A DNA stretch of 64,000 bases from positions 372,001-436,000 of the forward strand of contig NZ_SACT01000003.1 in the NCBI RefSeq assembly GCF_004016515.1, given 5' to 3'. Origin of the DNA: Rubrivivax albus. Lineage in GTDB: Bacteria > Pseudomonadota > Gammaproteobacteria > Burkholderiales > Burkholderiaceae_C. The translations under genes were made by a program, and so were the position numbers. This document shows, in pieces, positions 37,201 to 45,777 of the stretch. The notes beneath the pieces are model-generated. The model was not told where the DNA came from. It saw only the letters and a program-made list of their open reading frames with translations, and did not search any database. How positions within the stretch are numbered: the stretch's first letter is position 1; the number at the start of each line of letters is the position of its first letter.

Positions 37201-39264
37201 TCACAGCCCCAGCGGGTCGACGTCCACCGCCCAGCGCAGCAGCCGCTTGTGCCGTGCCTTGAGCGCATGCAGCTGCGGCACCCAGGCCGCCAGCCATTGC
37301 TGCAGAAGCGGCCGCGACGTGCTTTCCACCAGCAGCTGCATGCGTTCCACGCCGGCCACACGGGCCACCGGTGGCGGCACCGGGGCGTAGCAGACCAGCC
37401 CGGGCGGCGCGGCCACGGCGGCGGCATCGGCCAGGAAGGCCTGGGCCACCGCCGCCTCGCGCGCCTCGGCACGCAGCAGGGCCAGGAAGCTGAACGGCGG
37501 CAGACCCACGCTGCGCCGTTCGTCCAGCTGGGTCGCCGCGAAGGCGGCGAAATCGTGCGTGGCCAGCGCGCGGTACAGCGGGTGCGTGGGGTGCCAGGTC
37601 TGGATCCACATCTCGGCCTCGCCGGCGTGGGCAGCGTCGCGCCCGGCACGGCCGGCAGCCTGCATCAGCAGCGCAAACATCCGCTCCGGCGCCCGGAAGT
37701 CGCTGGCGAACAGCGCGCCGTCGGGGTTCACCGCCGCCACCAGGGTCATGCGCCGGAAGTCGTGGCCCTTGGCCACCATCTGGGTGCCCACCAGCACGTC
37801 CACCTCGCCGGCGTGCACGGCGGCGAGCTGGCTCTCCAGCGCGCCCTTCAGCCGCGTGCTGTCGGCGTCGATGCGGGCGATGCGGGCGCCGGGCAGCAGT
37901 GCGGCGATCTGCTCGGCGAGCTTCTCGGTGCCACGGCCCAACGGCGCGATGTCGAGGTTGCCGCAGTCGGGGCAGGCGCGGGGCACGCGCTCGGTGAAGC
38001 CGCAGTGGTGGCAGCGCAGCGTGCGGTCGGCCTTGTGGAAGACGCGCCAGGCGCTGCAGTGCGGGCAGCCGCTCTTCCAGCCGCAGGCACCACAGTGCAG
38101 CACCGGCGCGTAACCGCGGCGGTTGAGCAGCAGCAGGCTCTGCTCCCCACGCGCGATGCGCGCCTCGATGGCCGCCTGCAGCGGCGGCGCCAGCACCGTC
38201 TGCTGCGAACGGTCGCGCGGCAGGCGGTTCATGTCGAAGATGCGCAGCCGCGGCAGCGCGCCGCCGCCCACGCGCTCGGCCAGGGTCAGCCGGGTGTAGC
38301 GGCCCTCTTCGGCCCGCTGCCAGCTCTCCAGCGACGGCGTGGCCGAGCCCAGGATCACCGGCACCTGTTCCCGCTGGCTGCGCCAGACGGCCAGGTCGCG
38401 CGCCGAGTAGCGGGCGCCGTCCTGCTGCTTGAACGACGGGTCGTGCTCCTCGTCGACGACGATCAGCCCCAGCCGCGGCATCGGCGTGAACACCGACAGC
38501 CGGGTGCCCAGCACCAGGTCGGCCTCGCCCAGGTGCGCCGCCAGCCAGTGCTGCAGCCGCTGCGCCGGCGACAGGCCGCTGTGCTGGGCCACCAGGCGAC
38601 GGCCCGGGAAGCGCTCGGCGAAACGGGCCTCGAGCTGCGGCGTGAGGTTGATCTCCGGCACCAGCACCAGCACCTGGCGGCCGGCGTCCAAGGCCTGCGC
38701 GGCGGCGCGCAGGTAGAGCTCGGTCTTGCCCGAGCCGGTGACGCCGTGCAGCAGCACCGGGCCGGGCGGCAGGCGGGCCAGCTGGTCCAGCGCCGCCGCC
38801 TGCTCGGGCGTCAGCGGGCGCAGGGCCGGCGACGGGGCCGGCACCGACGCCGGCCGCCGGCGCCCCAGGCGCCGCGCCAGTTGGGTGGCGTCCACCTTGC
38901 GCAGCTCCGGCGGCAACACCGCCAGGGCCAGTTCACCCAGGCCGCGCTGGTAGTAGCCAGCGGCAAAGGCAACCATGTCGCGCCACGTGGCCGGCAGCGG
39001 TGGGAGTGCGTCCAGCGCCTGGGCGATGGGCCGCAGCGTCAGCCCGGCGTCCGGCGTGGCCCCGGCGTCTCCCCAGACGATGCCGGTGACCGTGCGCCGC
39101 CCCAGCGGCACCCGCACCAGCGTGCCGGCAGGCCAGGCCCGGTCGGCCAGGTAGTCCAGCGGGGCACCGAGGCCGGTGTGCTGGGGCGCCTCCACCGCCA
39201 CCGCCAGCCGCAGGTTGGCATGTGAACTTGCGCACGAATGCTCAGACGATTCTGACGATTCCAC
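37201..39264 (-). CDS. priA: primosomal protein PriA (replication restart helicase)
   Basis: 687 residues. Loads the replisome at stalled forks. N-terminal DNA-binding domain (VRVPLGRRTVTGIVWG), helicase core with Walker A GVTGSGKTELYLRAA, VVDEEHDPSFK (motif II) and GSATPSLES (motif III), and a zinc-binding insert with CxxC pairs (HCGACGWKSGCPHCS, CHHCGFTERVPRACPDCG). C-terminal domain complete. Start at 39264 gives a Ser-rich leader MESSESSEHS; an alternative start is not obvious. Downstream of hemE on the same strand, with an A/T-richer 265-base gap between. Confidence 0.95.
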   Translation of the reverse strand: MESSESSEHSCASSHANLRLAVAVEAPQHTGLGAPLDYLADRAWPAGTLVRVPLGRRTVTGIVWGDAGATPDAGLTLRPIAQALDALPPLPATWRDMVAFAAGYYQRGLGELALAVLPPELRKVDATQLARRLGRRRPASVPAPSPALRPLTPEQAAALDQLARLPPGPVLLHGVTGSGKTELYLRAAAQALDAGRQVLVLVPEINLTPQLEARFAERFPGRRLVAQHSGLSPAQRLQHWLAAHLGEADLVLGTRLSVFTPMPRLGLIVVDEEHDPSFKQQDGARYSARDLAVWRSQREQVPVILGSATPSLESWQRAEEGRYTRLTLAERVGGGALPRLRIFDMNRLPRDRSQQTVLAPPLQAAIEARIARGEQSLLLLNRRGYAPVLHCGACGWKSGCPHCSAWRVFHKADRTLRCHHCGFTERVPRACPDCGNLDIAPLGRGTEKLAEQIAALLPGARIARIDADSTRLKGALESQLAAVHAGEVDVLVGTQMVAKGHDFRRMTLVAAVNPDGALFASDFRAPERMFALLMQAAGRAGRDAAHAGEAEMWIQTWHPTHPLYRALATHDFAAFAATQLDERRSVGLPPFSFLALLRAEAREAAVAQAFLADAAAVAAPPGLVCYAPVPPPVARVAGVERMQLLVESTSRPLLQQWLAAWVPQLHALKARHKRLLRWAVDVDPLGL

Positions 39265-39310
39265 GCTAAGTCACTGACACCAAACAACTTTGCGGGTTAC
39301 TCACGGAACC

Positions 39311-39331
39311 TGTGGACAACTTTGTGGATTT
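39311..39331 (+). promoter_or_regulatory. pair of DnaA-box-like motifs upstream of priA
   Basis: TGTGGACAA (39311-39319, one mismatch to TGTGGATAA) and TGTGGATTT (39323-39331, two mismatches) lie in tandem, in the low-GC gap between hemE and priA. A third, TGGGGATAA, is at 39490-39498. DnaA binding is inference. Confidence 0.35.
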
Positions 39332-39489
39332 GCTGCGCCCAGAGACGCCAAGTGCTTGATTTCTGAGGCCCCGGGCTGGAATGCCCACTCCGGCAGCATC
39401 TGATTCAAATCAATGAAATCAACTACTTAGCACGACACGCCGTGCGCTGCGGGGCGTTTATGACGGATACGTGTCTGCAACGCCAAAAG

Positions 39490-39498
39490 TGGGGATAA
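39490..39498 (+). promoter_or_regulatory. third DnaA-box-like motif between hemE and priA
   Basis: TGGGGATAA, one mismatch to TGTGGATAA, about 160 bases from the pair at 39311-39331 and just downstream of the hemE stop. Confidence 0.25.
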
Positions 39499-39529
39499 GT
39501 CAAGCCTGAGTGCGCACTCACCGGCAAAT

Positions 39530-40633
39530 TCAGCCGCCATGCGACATCGTCTGGCGCTGCCGGCGGGAATGCGCGTGCACCGCCTCCAGCAGTGCCGCCA
39601 CGTGGTCCGGAGGTGTGTACTGACTGATGCCGTGGCCGAGGTTGAAGACATGGCCGTCCCACGAGCCGTCGGGCCGCTGCGGGGGGCCGAAACTGTCGAG
39701 CACCGCCACCGCCTCGCGGGCCACGGCCTCGGGCGGCGCGAACAGCACGTTGGGGTCGAGGTTGCCCTGCAGGGCCACGCGGTCGCCAACGGCGGCGCGG
39801 GCGCGGCCCAGGTTCACCGTCCAGTCGAGGCCCACCACGTCGGCACCGATGGCGGCGATCTGCTCCAGCCACAGGCCGCCACCCTTGGTGAAGACGATGA
39901 CCGGCACGCGGCGGCCTTCGGCCTCGCGCCTCAGCGCACGGACCACGCGCTCCGTGTAGGCCAGGCTGAAGGCCTGGAAGGCGCCGTCGGCCAACACGCC
40001 ACCCCAGGAGTCGAACACCATCACCGCCTGGGCGCCGGCGTCGATCTGCGCGTTCAGGTAGGCGGCCACGGCCTGGGCGTTGATGTCCAGGATGCGGTGC
40101 ATCAGGTCCGGCCGGCCATAGAGCATGCTCTTGACAAGGCGGTAGTCGTCGCTGCCGGCGCCTTCGACCATGTAGCAGGCCAGCGTCCACGGGCTGCCGG
40201 AGAAGCCGATCAGGGGCACGCGGCCATCCAATGCCTTGCGGATGGAGGTGACGGCATCGAAGACGTAACGCAGCTTGTCCAGGTCGGGCACCTGCAGTGC
40301 CATCACCGCGGCTTCGTCGCGCAGCGGGCGGGCAAAACGCGGACCCTCGCCCTGGGCAAAGCTCAGCCCTAGGCCCATCGCGTCGGGCACGGTGAGGATG
40401 TCGGAGAACAGGATGGCGGCGTCCAGCGGGTAGCGCGCCAGCGGCTGCAGCGTGACCTCGGTGGCGTAGTCCTTGTTCGTGGCCAGGCCCATGAAGCTGC
40501 CGGCCTTGGCGCGCGTGGCGCAGTACTCGGGCAGGTAGCGGCCGGCCTGGCGCATCAGCCAGACGGGCGTGTGGTCGGTGGGCTGGCGCAGGCAGGCGCG
40601 CAGGAAGGTGTCGTTCTGCAAAGGGGCGCTCAT
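39530..40633 (-). CDS. hemE: uroporphyrinogen decarboxylase
   Basis: 367 residues. Converts uroporphyrinogen III to coproporphyrinogen III in heme synthesis, cytosolic. Signature [15 protein letters not shown] near the N-terminus, second signature [17 protein letters not shown], and C-terminal [19 protein letters not shown] at 40633 ([18 protein letters not shown]) fits the family start; ATG at 40642 adds three residues. It follows a Rossmann-fold gene by 38 bases on the same strand. Confidence 0.96.
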   Translation of the reverse strand: MSAPLQNDTFLRACLRQPTDHTPVWLMRQAGRYLPEYCATRAKAGSFMGLATNKDYATEVTLQPLARYPLDAAILFSDILTVPDAMGLGLSFAQGEGPRFARPLRDEAAVMALQVPDLDKLRYVFDAVTSIRKALDGRVPLIGFSGSPWTLACYMVEGAGSDDYRLVKSMLYGRPDLMHRILDINAQAVAAYLNAQIDAGAQAVMVFDSWGGVLADGAFQAFSLAYTERVVRALRREAEGRRVPVIVFTKGGGLWLEQIAAIGADVVGLDWTVNLGRARAAVGDRVALQGNLDPNVLFAPPEAVAREAVAVLDSFGPPQRPDGSWDGHVFNLGHGISQYTPPDHVAALLEAVHAHSRRQRQTMSHGG

Positions 40634-40671
40634 GCGGCCCATTATCGGCGCCGCGGGCCCGGCGCCGGGAC

Positions 40672-41457
40672 TCACCAGCGCTGACGGGCGCCGGCCACGT
40701 CCGGCAGCTGGCCATCGCGCAGCCAGGCATCGACCACGCTGTCGTCGTCCGGGCGCTGGGCCGCCGCCCAGAGCAGCTCTGGCGGCATCACGCGCGCCCC
40801 GGGGGCGGCCGACGGCAGCGCGGCCGCCAGCCGCGCGGCCACCCGCGCGACGGTGTGGCTGCGCACCGGCTGCTCGCGCTGCGGCACCAGCCAATGCAGC
40901 TGCGACAGCAGCCAGCGCGCCAGCCGCCCTGGCAAGGCCAGCCCTGCGGCATCGGCACCGCCGACCTGGGCCGGACGCATGAAGACCAGGTGGGCGAAGC
41001 CCTGCGCCGCCACCGCGCCCTCGTCCAGCGACGCCAGCCCGGCCTTGAGCGCCTGCGGCAGCAGCCCCGGCGCATGCGGCACCACGACCACCAGCGTGTG
41101 CACGCCCAGCGCCTGCAGGCGCGCCGCCAGCGCCGGCAGGTCCGCCGGGTCGGGGCGGCCGAAGGCCTCGTCACGGCCATTGGCATGCCGCGCGCGGTCG
41201 AAGACGACCAGGGCGGTGTCGGCCGTGAACGTCGCCCAGTCTGGCTCGCCGAGCGGCTCCAGCCGGCGCAACGCGGTCTGCAGCGGCACCACGGTCCAGA
41301 CGCCGACATGCGCGAAGCGCCCGCTGCCCAGCAGGCGCTCGACGACCGCGGACCCCAGCACGCCGCCGCCACCGATCACCAGCGCACGGCGCGGCAGGGG
41401 GGCGACATGCGCGGGTGGGCGGGCGGCCGCGGCAAGGGCCTGGTCGGGGGAGAGCAC
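40672..41457 (-). CDS. NAD(P)-binding Rossmann-fold protein of unknown function
   Basis: 261 residues. After a Pro/Ala leader, [20 protein letters not shown] (about 23-42) is a dinucleotide-binding GxGxxG variant; [19 protein letters not shown] and [12 protein letters not shown] follow as in short-chain or epimerase-like sugar-nucleotide enzymes. No Ser-Tyr-Lys triad is obvious, so enzymatic activity is unclear. It sits just upstream of hemE and 74 bases from the divergent lemA gene. Confidence 0.65.
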   Translation of the reverse strand: MLSPDQALAAAARPPAHVAPLPRRALVIGGGGVLGSAVVERLLGSGRFAHVGVWTVVPLQTALRRLEPLGEPDWATFTADTALVVFDRARHANGRDEAFGRPDPADLPALAARLQALGVHTLVVVVPHAPGLLPQALKAGLASLDEGAVAAQGFAHLVFMRPAQVGGADAAGLALPGRLARWLLSQLHWLVPQREQPVRSHTVARVAARLAAALPSAAPGARVMPPELLWAAAQRPDDDSVVDAWLRDGQLPDVAGARQRW

Positions 41458-41531
41458 GGGCCGATGCTATAAGGTCTGCCCTTGAAAACAGGTCGCTGCC
41501 CCCATCTGCGCGGCGTCACACGGAGGAGTCC

Positions 41532-42125
41532 ATGACCACGTTCCGACGCCTGCTGATCGCCTTCGGCCTCGCCGCCCTGCTGTCCGGCTGCGGCTACAAC
41601 GACTTCCAGCGCCTGGACGAGCAGGTCAAGAGCGGCTGGGCCGAGGTGCTCAACCAGTACCAGCGCCGGGCCGACCTGATCCCCAACATCGTGGCCACCG
41701 TCAAGGGCGAGGCCGACTTCGAGCAGACCACGCTCACGCGCGTGGTCGAGGCACGCAGCAAGGCCACCTCCATCCAGGCCACGCCGGAGCTGATCAACGA
41801 CCCGGCGGCCTTCAACCAGTTCCAGCAGGCGCAGGGCGAGCTCTCCAGCGCGCTGTCGCGCCTGATGGTGGTGGTGGAGCAGTACCCGAACCTGAAGGCC
41901 AACCAGGGCTTCCAGGACCTGCGCGTGCAGCTCGAAGGCACCGAGAACCGCATCACCGTGGCGCGCAACCGCTACATCCAGGCGGTGCAGGACTACAACG
42001 TGCTGGCGCGCAGCTTTCCCAGCAACCTGACCGCGATGGTCTTCGGCTACGACGTCAAGCCGAGCTTCACGGTGCAGAACGAGGCCGAGATCTCGCAGCC
42101 GCCGAAGGTCGAGTTCGGCAAGTAA
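41532..42125 (+). CDS. lemA: LemA family lipoprotein
   Basis: 197 residues from ATG at 41532 after GGAGGAG. Lipobox LLSGC puts the lipidated Cys at residue 20. The LemA helical domain follows: AEVLNQYQRRADLIPNIVAT, VEARSKATSIQ, NRYIQAVQDYNVLARSFPSN. LemA proteins of this type accompany TPM-domain genes, as here, where the TPM gene starts two bases after the stop. Function poorly defined; envelope-anchored. Confidence 0.93.
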   Translation: MTTFRRLLIAFGLAALLSGCGYNDFQRLDEQVKSGWAEVLNQYQRRADLIPNIVATVKGEADFEQTTLTRVVEARSKATSIQATPELINDPAAFNQFQQAQGELSSALSRLMVVVEQYPNLKANQGFQDLRVQLEGTENRITVARNRYIQAVQDYNVLARSFPSNLTAMVFGYDVKPSFTVQNEAEISQPPKVEFGK

Positions 42126-42126
42126 G

Positions 42127-43053
42127 GTGCTGCGCCTGCTGATCCTGTGGCTCGCGCTGGCGGGGCCGGCGTGGGCGCAGGGTATGGTGTCGGGCCTGGT
42201 GCCGGTGCCGCCGCTGTCGGCGCGCGTGATTGACCAGACCGGCACGCTGCCGGCGGACCGCGTCGCCGCGCTGGAACAGAAGCTCGCCACCTTCGAGGCC
42301 GAGGCCGGCCCGCAGATCGTGGTGCTGATGGTGGCCAGCACGGCGCCGGAGGACATCGCCGACTACGTGCAGCGCCTTGGCGACGCCTGGAAGATCGGCC
42401 GCCGCGACGTGGGCGACGGCGTGCTGCTGGTCGTGGCCAAGGACGACCGCCGCGTGCGCATCGCGCCGGCCAAGGCGCTGGAAGGCGCCATCCCCGACCT
42501 CGCGGCGCGCCAGATCATCGACCGCGCCATCGCGCCGGCCTTCCGAGCCGGCGACTACGCCGGCGGCCTGGACGCGGCGGTGGACCAGCTCATCGCCCGC
42601 ATCCGTGGCGAGGACCTGCCCGCCCCGGCGAAGAAGGCCGTGGGCGACACCGGCTGGCAGGTCGAGGAGCTGCTGATGTTCTTCTTCATCGTGGTGCCGG
42701 TGATCGGCACCGTGATGACCGGTGTCTTCGGCCGCAAGCTGGGCACGCTGGCCACGTCGGCCTTCTCCGGCGGCATCGCCTGGATGGTCACCGCCAGCGT
42801 GCTGCTGGCCGCCGGTGCCGTGCTGGCGTCGGTGGTGTTGGTGGGGCTGTTCGGCATCGGCAGCGCGGCGCGCAACATCACGCGCACCGGCCGTCGGCGG
42901 GGCGGGCCGCCCATCATCTTCGGCCCCGGCGGCGACCACGGCGGCTGGGGTGGTGGCTGGAGCGGCAGCGGGGGTGGCTTTGGCGGCGGGGGCGGTTTCA
43001 GCTCCGGTGGCGGGGGCGACTTCGGCGGCGGCGGCGCGTCGGGAGACTGGTGA
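42127..43053 (+). CDS. YgcG-type TPM-domain membrane protein
   Basis: 308 residues, GTG start one base after the lemA stop. Signal peptide (LLILWLALAGPAWAQ), then a TPM domain (VIDQTGTLPADRVAALEQKL, DVGDGVLLVVAKDDRRVRIA), two C-terminal helices (EELLMFFFIVVPVIGTVMTG, ASVLLAAGAVLASVVLVGLF) and a Gly/Ser-rich tail ending SGDW. Typical YgcG architecture. TPM domains have reported acid-phosphatase or chaperone-like roles in other systems; here unknown. Confidence 0.9.
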   Translation: MLRLLILWLALAGPAWAQGMVSGLVPVPPLSARVIDQTGTLPADRVAALEQKLATFEAEAGPQIVVLMVASTAPEDIADYVQRLGDAWKIGRRDVGDGVLLVVAKDDRRVRIAPAKALEGAIPDLAARQIIDRAIAPAFRAGDYAGGLDAAVDQLIARIRGEDLPAPAKKAVGDTGWQVEELLMFFFIVVPVIGTVMTGVFGRKLGTLATSAFSGGIAWMVTASVLLAAGAVLASVVLVGLFGIGSAARNITRTGRRRGGPPIIFGPGGDHGGWGGGWSGSGGGFGGGGGFSSGGGGDFGGGGASGDW

Positions 43054-43571
43054 TGGACCGTTCCTCCAACCGCCTGCTGCGCCTCCTGAAGCACCGCTGG
43101 ATCGACGACACCGACATCCGGCGCGCGCTGGACGACACCGCACTCGACCGCCTGGCCGCCCGCGTGGCCGGCAGCGAGCGCCGGCACAGCGGCGAGATCC
43201 GCATCAGCGTCGAGGCCGGACTGCCGCTATCTTACCTGTGGCAGCGGCTGGGCGCGCGCGAGCGGGCGGTGACGCTGTTCGGCAAGCTGCGCGTGTGGGA
43301 CACCGAGCACAACAACGGCGTGCTGATCTACCTGCTGCTGGCCGAACACGCGATCGAGATCGTGGCCGACCGCGGGCTGGCGCGCCACGTGCCGGCGGAC
43401 CACTGGCAGACGGTGCTGGCCGGCATGCGCGAGGCCTTCCGCGCCGGGCGCTACGAAGCGGGCCTGATGGATGCCATCGACGCGGTGGAGGCCCTGCTGG
43501 TGCAGCACTTCCCGCTGGGCGCGGGCGACGCCAACCCGAACCAGCTCAGCGACCGCGTGGACCTGCGCTGA
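43053..43571 (+). CDS. second TPM-domain protein
   Basis: 172 residues from ATG at 43053, overlapping the previous stop (TGATG); GTG at 43050 is equally close. No signal peptide. Core features SGEIRISVEAGLPL and TEHNNGVLIYLLLAEHAIEI match the TPM family's short cytosolic/peripheral form. Third gene of a coupled lemA-TPM-TPM operon. Confidence 0.85.
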   Translation: MDRSSNRLLRLLKHRWIDDTDIRRALDDTALDRLAARVAGSERRHSGEIRISVEAGLPLSYLWQRLGARERAVTLFGKLRVWDTEHNNGVLIYLLLAEHAIEIVADRGLARHVPADHWQTVLAGMREAFRAGRYEAGLMDAIDAVEALLVQHFPLGAGDANPNQLSDRVDLR

Positions 43572-43577
43572 GCGCTG

Positions 43578-44228
43578 TCAGGCCGTCTGCGGCCAGTGCA
43601 GCACGTGCCCGGTCTCGCTGGCGAAACGCGCCAGGTCCTCGGCGGTGTCGATGTCGACGCGGTAGTGCCGGTTGTCGGTGCTCCACGGCAGGCAGCGTTG
43701 CGGGTGTGCCGCCTGCCACGCCCGGGCACTGAACGTGGGGGGCGCGGACATCAGGTCGTCGCGCACGGCGGCGGACAGGATCACCGGGTTGCCGCGCTGG
43801 CCATCCACCTGCGGATACAGGACGTCGATGCCGGCGGGGCGCCGGCGCCAGGCCTCCAGCAGGGCGGCCACGTCGGCCGCGTCGAGCAGCGGCTGGTCCG
43901 CGAGCGCGACGACGATGGCCGACACCGAAGACGACACGGCCGCGAGCCCCTCGCGCAGCGACGACGTGGGGCCGTCCTGCGGGCGCGGGTTGCGGATGCC
44001 GCGAACGGGCAGCGTGGCCAGCAGCGGCTCGATCTGTTCGGCATGGTGCCCGGTGACGACGACCACCTCCGCGATGCCGGCGTCCGCCAGGGCCGCGACG
44101 ACGCGCTGCAGCAGCGGCACGCCATCGAGCCGGAGCAGCGCCTTGGGACGGCCGCCGAGGCGGGCGCCCTGTCCGGCCGCCAGCACGAGCCCGGCGATGG
44201 TGGGCGCGGGCACGGCCCGGTCGGACAT
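43578..44228 (-). CDS. MocA-type molybdopterin cytidylyltransferase (MobA-like)
   Basis: 216 residues. Nucleotidyltransferase motif LAAGQGARLGGRPKALL near the N-terminus, DGPTSSLREGL and VVALADQPLLDAADV (Asp for metal) as in MocA, which attaches CMP to molybdopterin for xanthine-oxidase-family enzymes. It lies ten bases after coxG in the same direction, the pairing found beside molybdenum hydroxylases, but no such enzyme is in the window. Convergent with the TPM gene. Confidence 0.82.
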   Translation of the reverse strand: MSDRAVPAPTIAGLVLAAGQGARLGGRPKALLRLDGVPLLQRVVAALADAGIAEVVVVTGHHAEQIEPLLATLPVRGIRNPRPQDGPTSSLREGLAAVSSSVSAIVVALADQPLLDAADVAALLEAWRRRPAGIDVLYPQVDGQRGNPVILSAAVRDDLMSAPPTFSARAWQAAHPQRCLPWSTDNRHYRVDIDTAEDLARFASETGHVLHWPQTA

Positions 44229-44237
44229 CAGGGTCCG

Positions 44238-44843
44238 TCAGGCGTTCCGGCCGAACAGGCGCGCGAACCAGGCCTTGACCACCTGCCACATGAGCGCCAG
44301 CGCGTTCAGCTCGGTGGGCTGCGGTACCGGCGCGGCGGGGGCCGCCGCCGGCGCGCTGCCGGCGGCAGGCGCCGCCACCGCCACCGCCACCGCCGCGGCA
44401 GCGGCGCTGAAGTTGCCCGCGAACTGCTTGAGCATGGCGTCGGACACCGGCACCAGGAGCCGGCTGCCGAACTGCGCCAGCTTGCCGCTGACGACGATCA
44501 CCGCTTCGCCGACGAGCCGGCAGCCGTTTGCTGCATCGCCGGGTTCGATCCGTGCCGTCAGGTTCATCGTGGCCGACGAACCGGACTTGTCCGCGCCCTT
44601 GCCGAGCATCTTCAGCTGGCGCAGGCCGGCGTCCAGGCCGAGCACCTCGATGTCGCCGTTGAAGGTCATCATGGCCGGACCGATCTTGCTCTTGACGATG
44701 CCCTTGTAGTGCGTGTCGTCCAGCTGCTCGGTGATCTGCGCGCCGGGCATGCAGGCGGCCGTGGCGCGCACGTCGGCCAGCACGGCCCAGGCCTGCTCGA
44801 TGCTCGCGTCGATGGGGTACTGCTTGTCGAGTCTGACTTCCAT
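44238..44843 (-). CDS. CoxG-like SRPBCC protein with C-terminal membrane tail
   Basis: 201 residues from ATG at 44843. SRPBCC/CoxG fold: MEVRLDKQYPIDASIEQAWA, GAQITEQLDDTHYKG, ATMNLTARIEP. A very Ala/Val/Pro-rich linker (about 146-178) leads to a C-terminal amphipathic helix (LALMWQVVKAWFARLFGR) likely to dock at the membrane. CoxG recruits CO dehydrogenase to membranes and assists quinone reduction in characterised systems. Here it is without cox structural genes; its partner is unknown. Confidence 0.82.
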   Translation of the reverse strand: MEVRLDKQYPIDASIEQAWAVLADVRATAACMPGAQITEQLDDTHYKGIVKSKIGPAMMTFNGDIEVLGLDAGLRQLKMLGKGADKSGSSATMNLTARIEPGDAANGCRLVGEAVIVVSGKLAQFGSRLLVPVSDAMLKQFAGNFSAAAAAVAVAVAAPAAGSAPAAAPAAPVPQPTELNALALMWQVVKAWFARLFGRNA

Positions 44844-44985
44844 GGCGCGATTGTGCGGTGATTGCTCCTGCCACGATCGGACCATGTCCCCGCCCGCTGC
44901 ACCACCGCGCCTGAACCCGATATGAAGAGGCGTGCAAATGGCGGTCCTGTGCCGGAATGGCACGGACGCACCGGTGGACGAAGGC

Positions 44986-45777
44986 TCAGGGGTGTCGGCG
45001 GATCGGCTTCAACCCAGCGGTGAAGCGTTCCTTCAGCGGCTTGTGCCCCAGCGGCGGCAGGTCCACCAGGGTCTCCGGCACGTCGTGATCGGGCAGGCGG
45101 TCCAGCAGGTCGCGGATCAGCGTCAGGCGGCCGCGGCGCTGGTCGTTGAAGTCGACCAGCGTCCAGGGGGCGTGCCGGGTGTGCGTGGCCTTGAGCATGC
45201 GCGTACGGGCCGCACCGTAGTCGGCGTACTTCTCGCGCGCCTTGACGTCGATGGGCGAGAGCTTCCAGCGCTTGAGCGGGTCCTGCTGGCGTTCGGCGAA
45301 GCGCTCTTCCTGCTGCGCCTGGTCCACCGTGAGCCAGTACTTGAACAACAGGATGCCGTCGTCCACCAGCAGCCTCTCGAACACCGGCGCCTGCTTCAGG
45401 AAAGACCGGGTCTCGTCCTCGGTGCAGAAACCCATCACCGGCTCGACGCCGGCGCGGTTGTACCAGCTGCGGTCGAAGAGCACGATCTCGCCGGCGGCCG
45501 GCAGATGCGCCACGTAGCGCTGGAAGTACCACTGCGTGCGCTCGCGGTCGCTGGGCTTGGGCAGGGCCACGGTGTGGCATTGGCGTGGGTTCAGCGTGTC
45601 GGCGATCGCCGAGATCACGCCGCCCTTGCCGGCCGTGTCGCGGCCCTCGATCACGACCGCCAGCCGCCGCCCGGTGTGCTGCAGCCAGCGCGCCATGTCG
45701 TTGAGCTCGACCTCCATGGGGCCAAGCTTTTCGTAGTACTCGGCCTTGCCGAGCTTGCCGTTCTTCTTCTTGCTCAT
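44986..45777 (-). CDS. ppk2: polyphosphate kinase 2 (PPK2)
   Basis: 263 residues, single-domain. Walker A EGRDTAGKGG (44-53), Walker B region EIVLFDRSWYNRAGVEP, and LFKYWLTVD are PPK2 hallmarks. It transfers phosphate between polyphosphate and ADP or AMP. The class cannot be fixed by eye. The ATG overlaps the upstream acyl-CoA ligase stop (ATGA), so the two are coupled; PPK2 could recycle AMP released by the ligase (inference). Confidence 0.92.
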   Translation of the reverse strand: MSKKKNGKLGKAEYYEKLGPMEVELNDMARWLQHTGRRLAVVIEGRDTAGKGGVISAIADTLNPRQCHTVALPKPSDRERTQWYFQRYVAHLPAAGEIVLFDRSWYNRAGVEPVMGFCTEDETRSFLKQAPVFERLLVDDGILLFKYWLTVDQAQQEERFAERQQDPLKRWKLSPIDVKAREKYADYGAARTRMLKATHTRHAPWTLVDFNDQRRGRLTLIRDLLDRLPDHDVPETLVDLPPLGHKPLKERFTAGLKPIRRHP

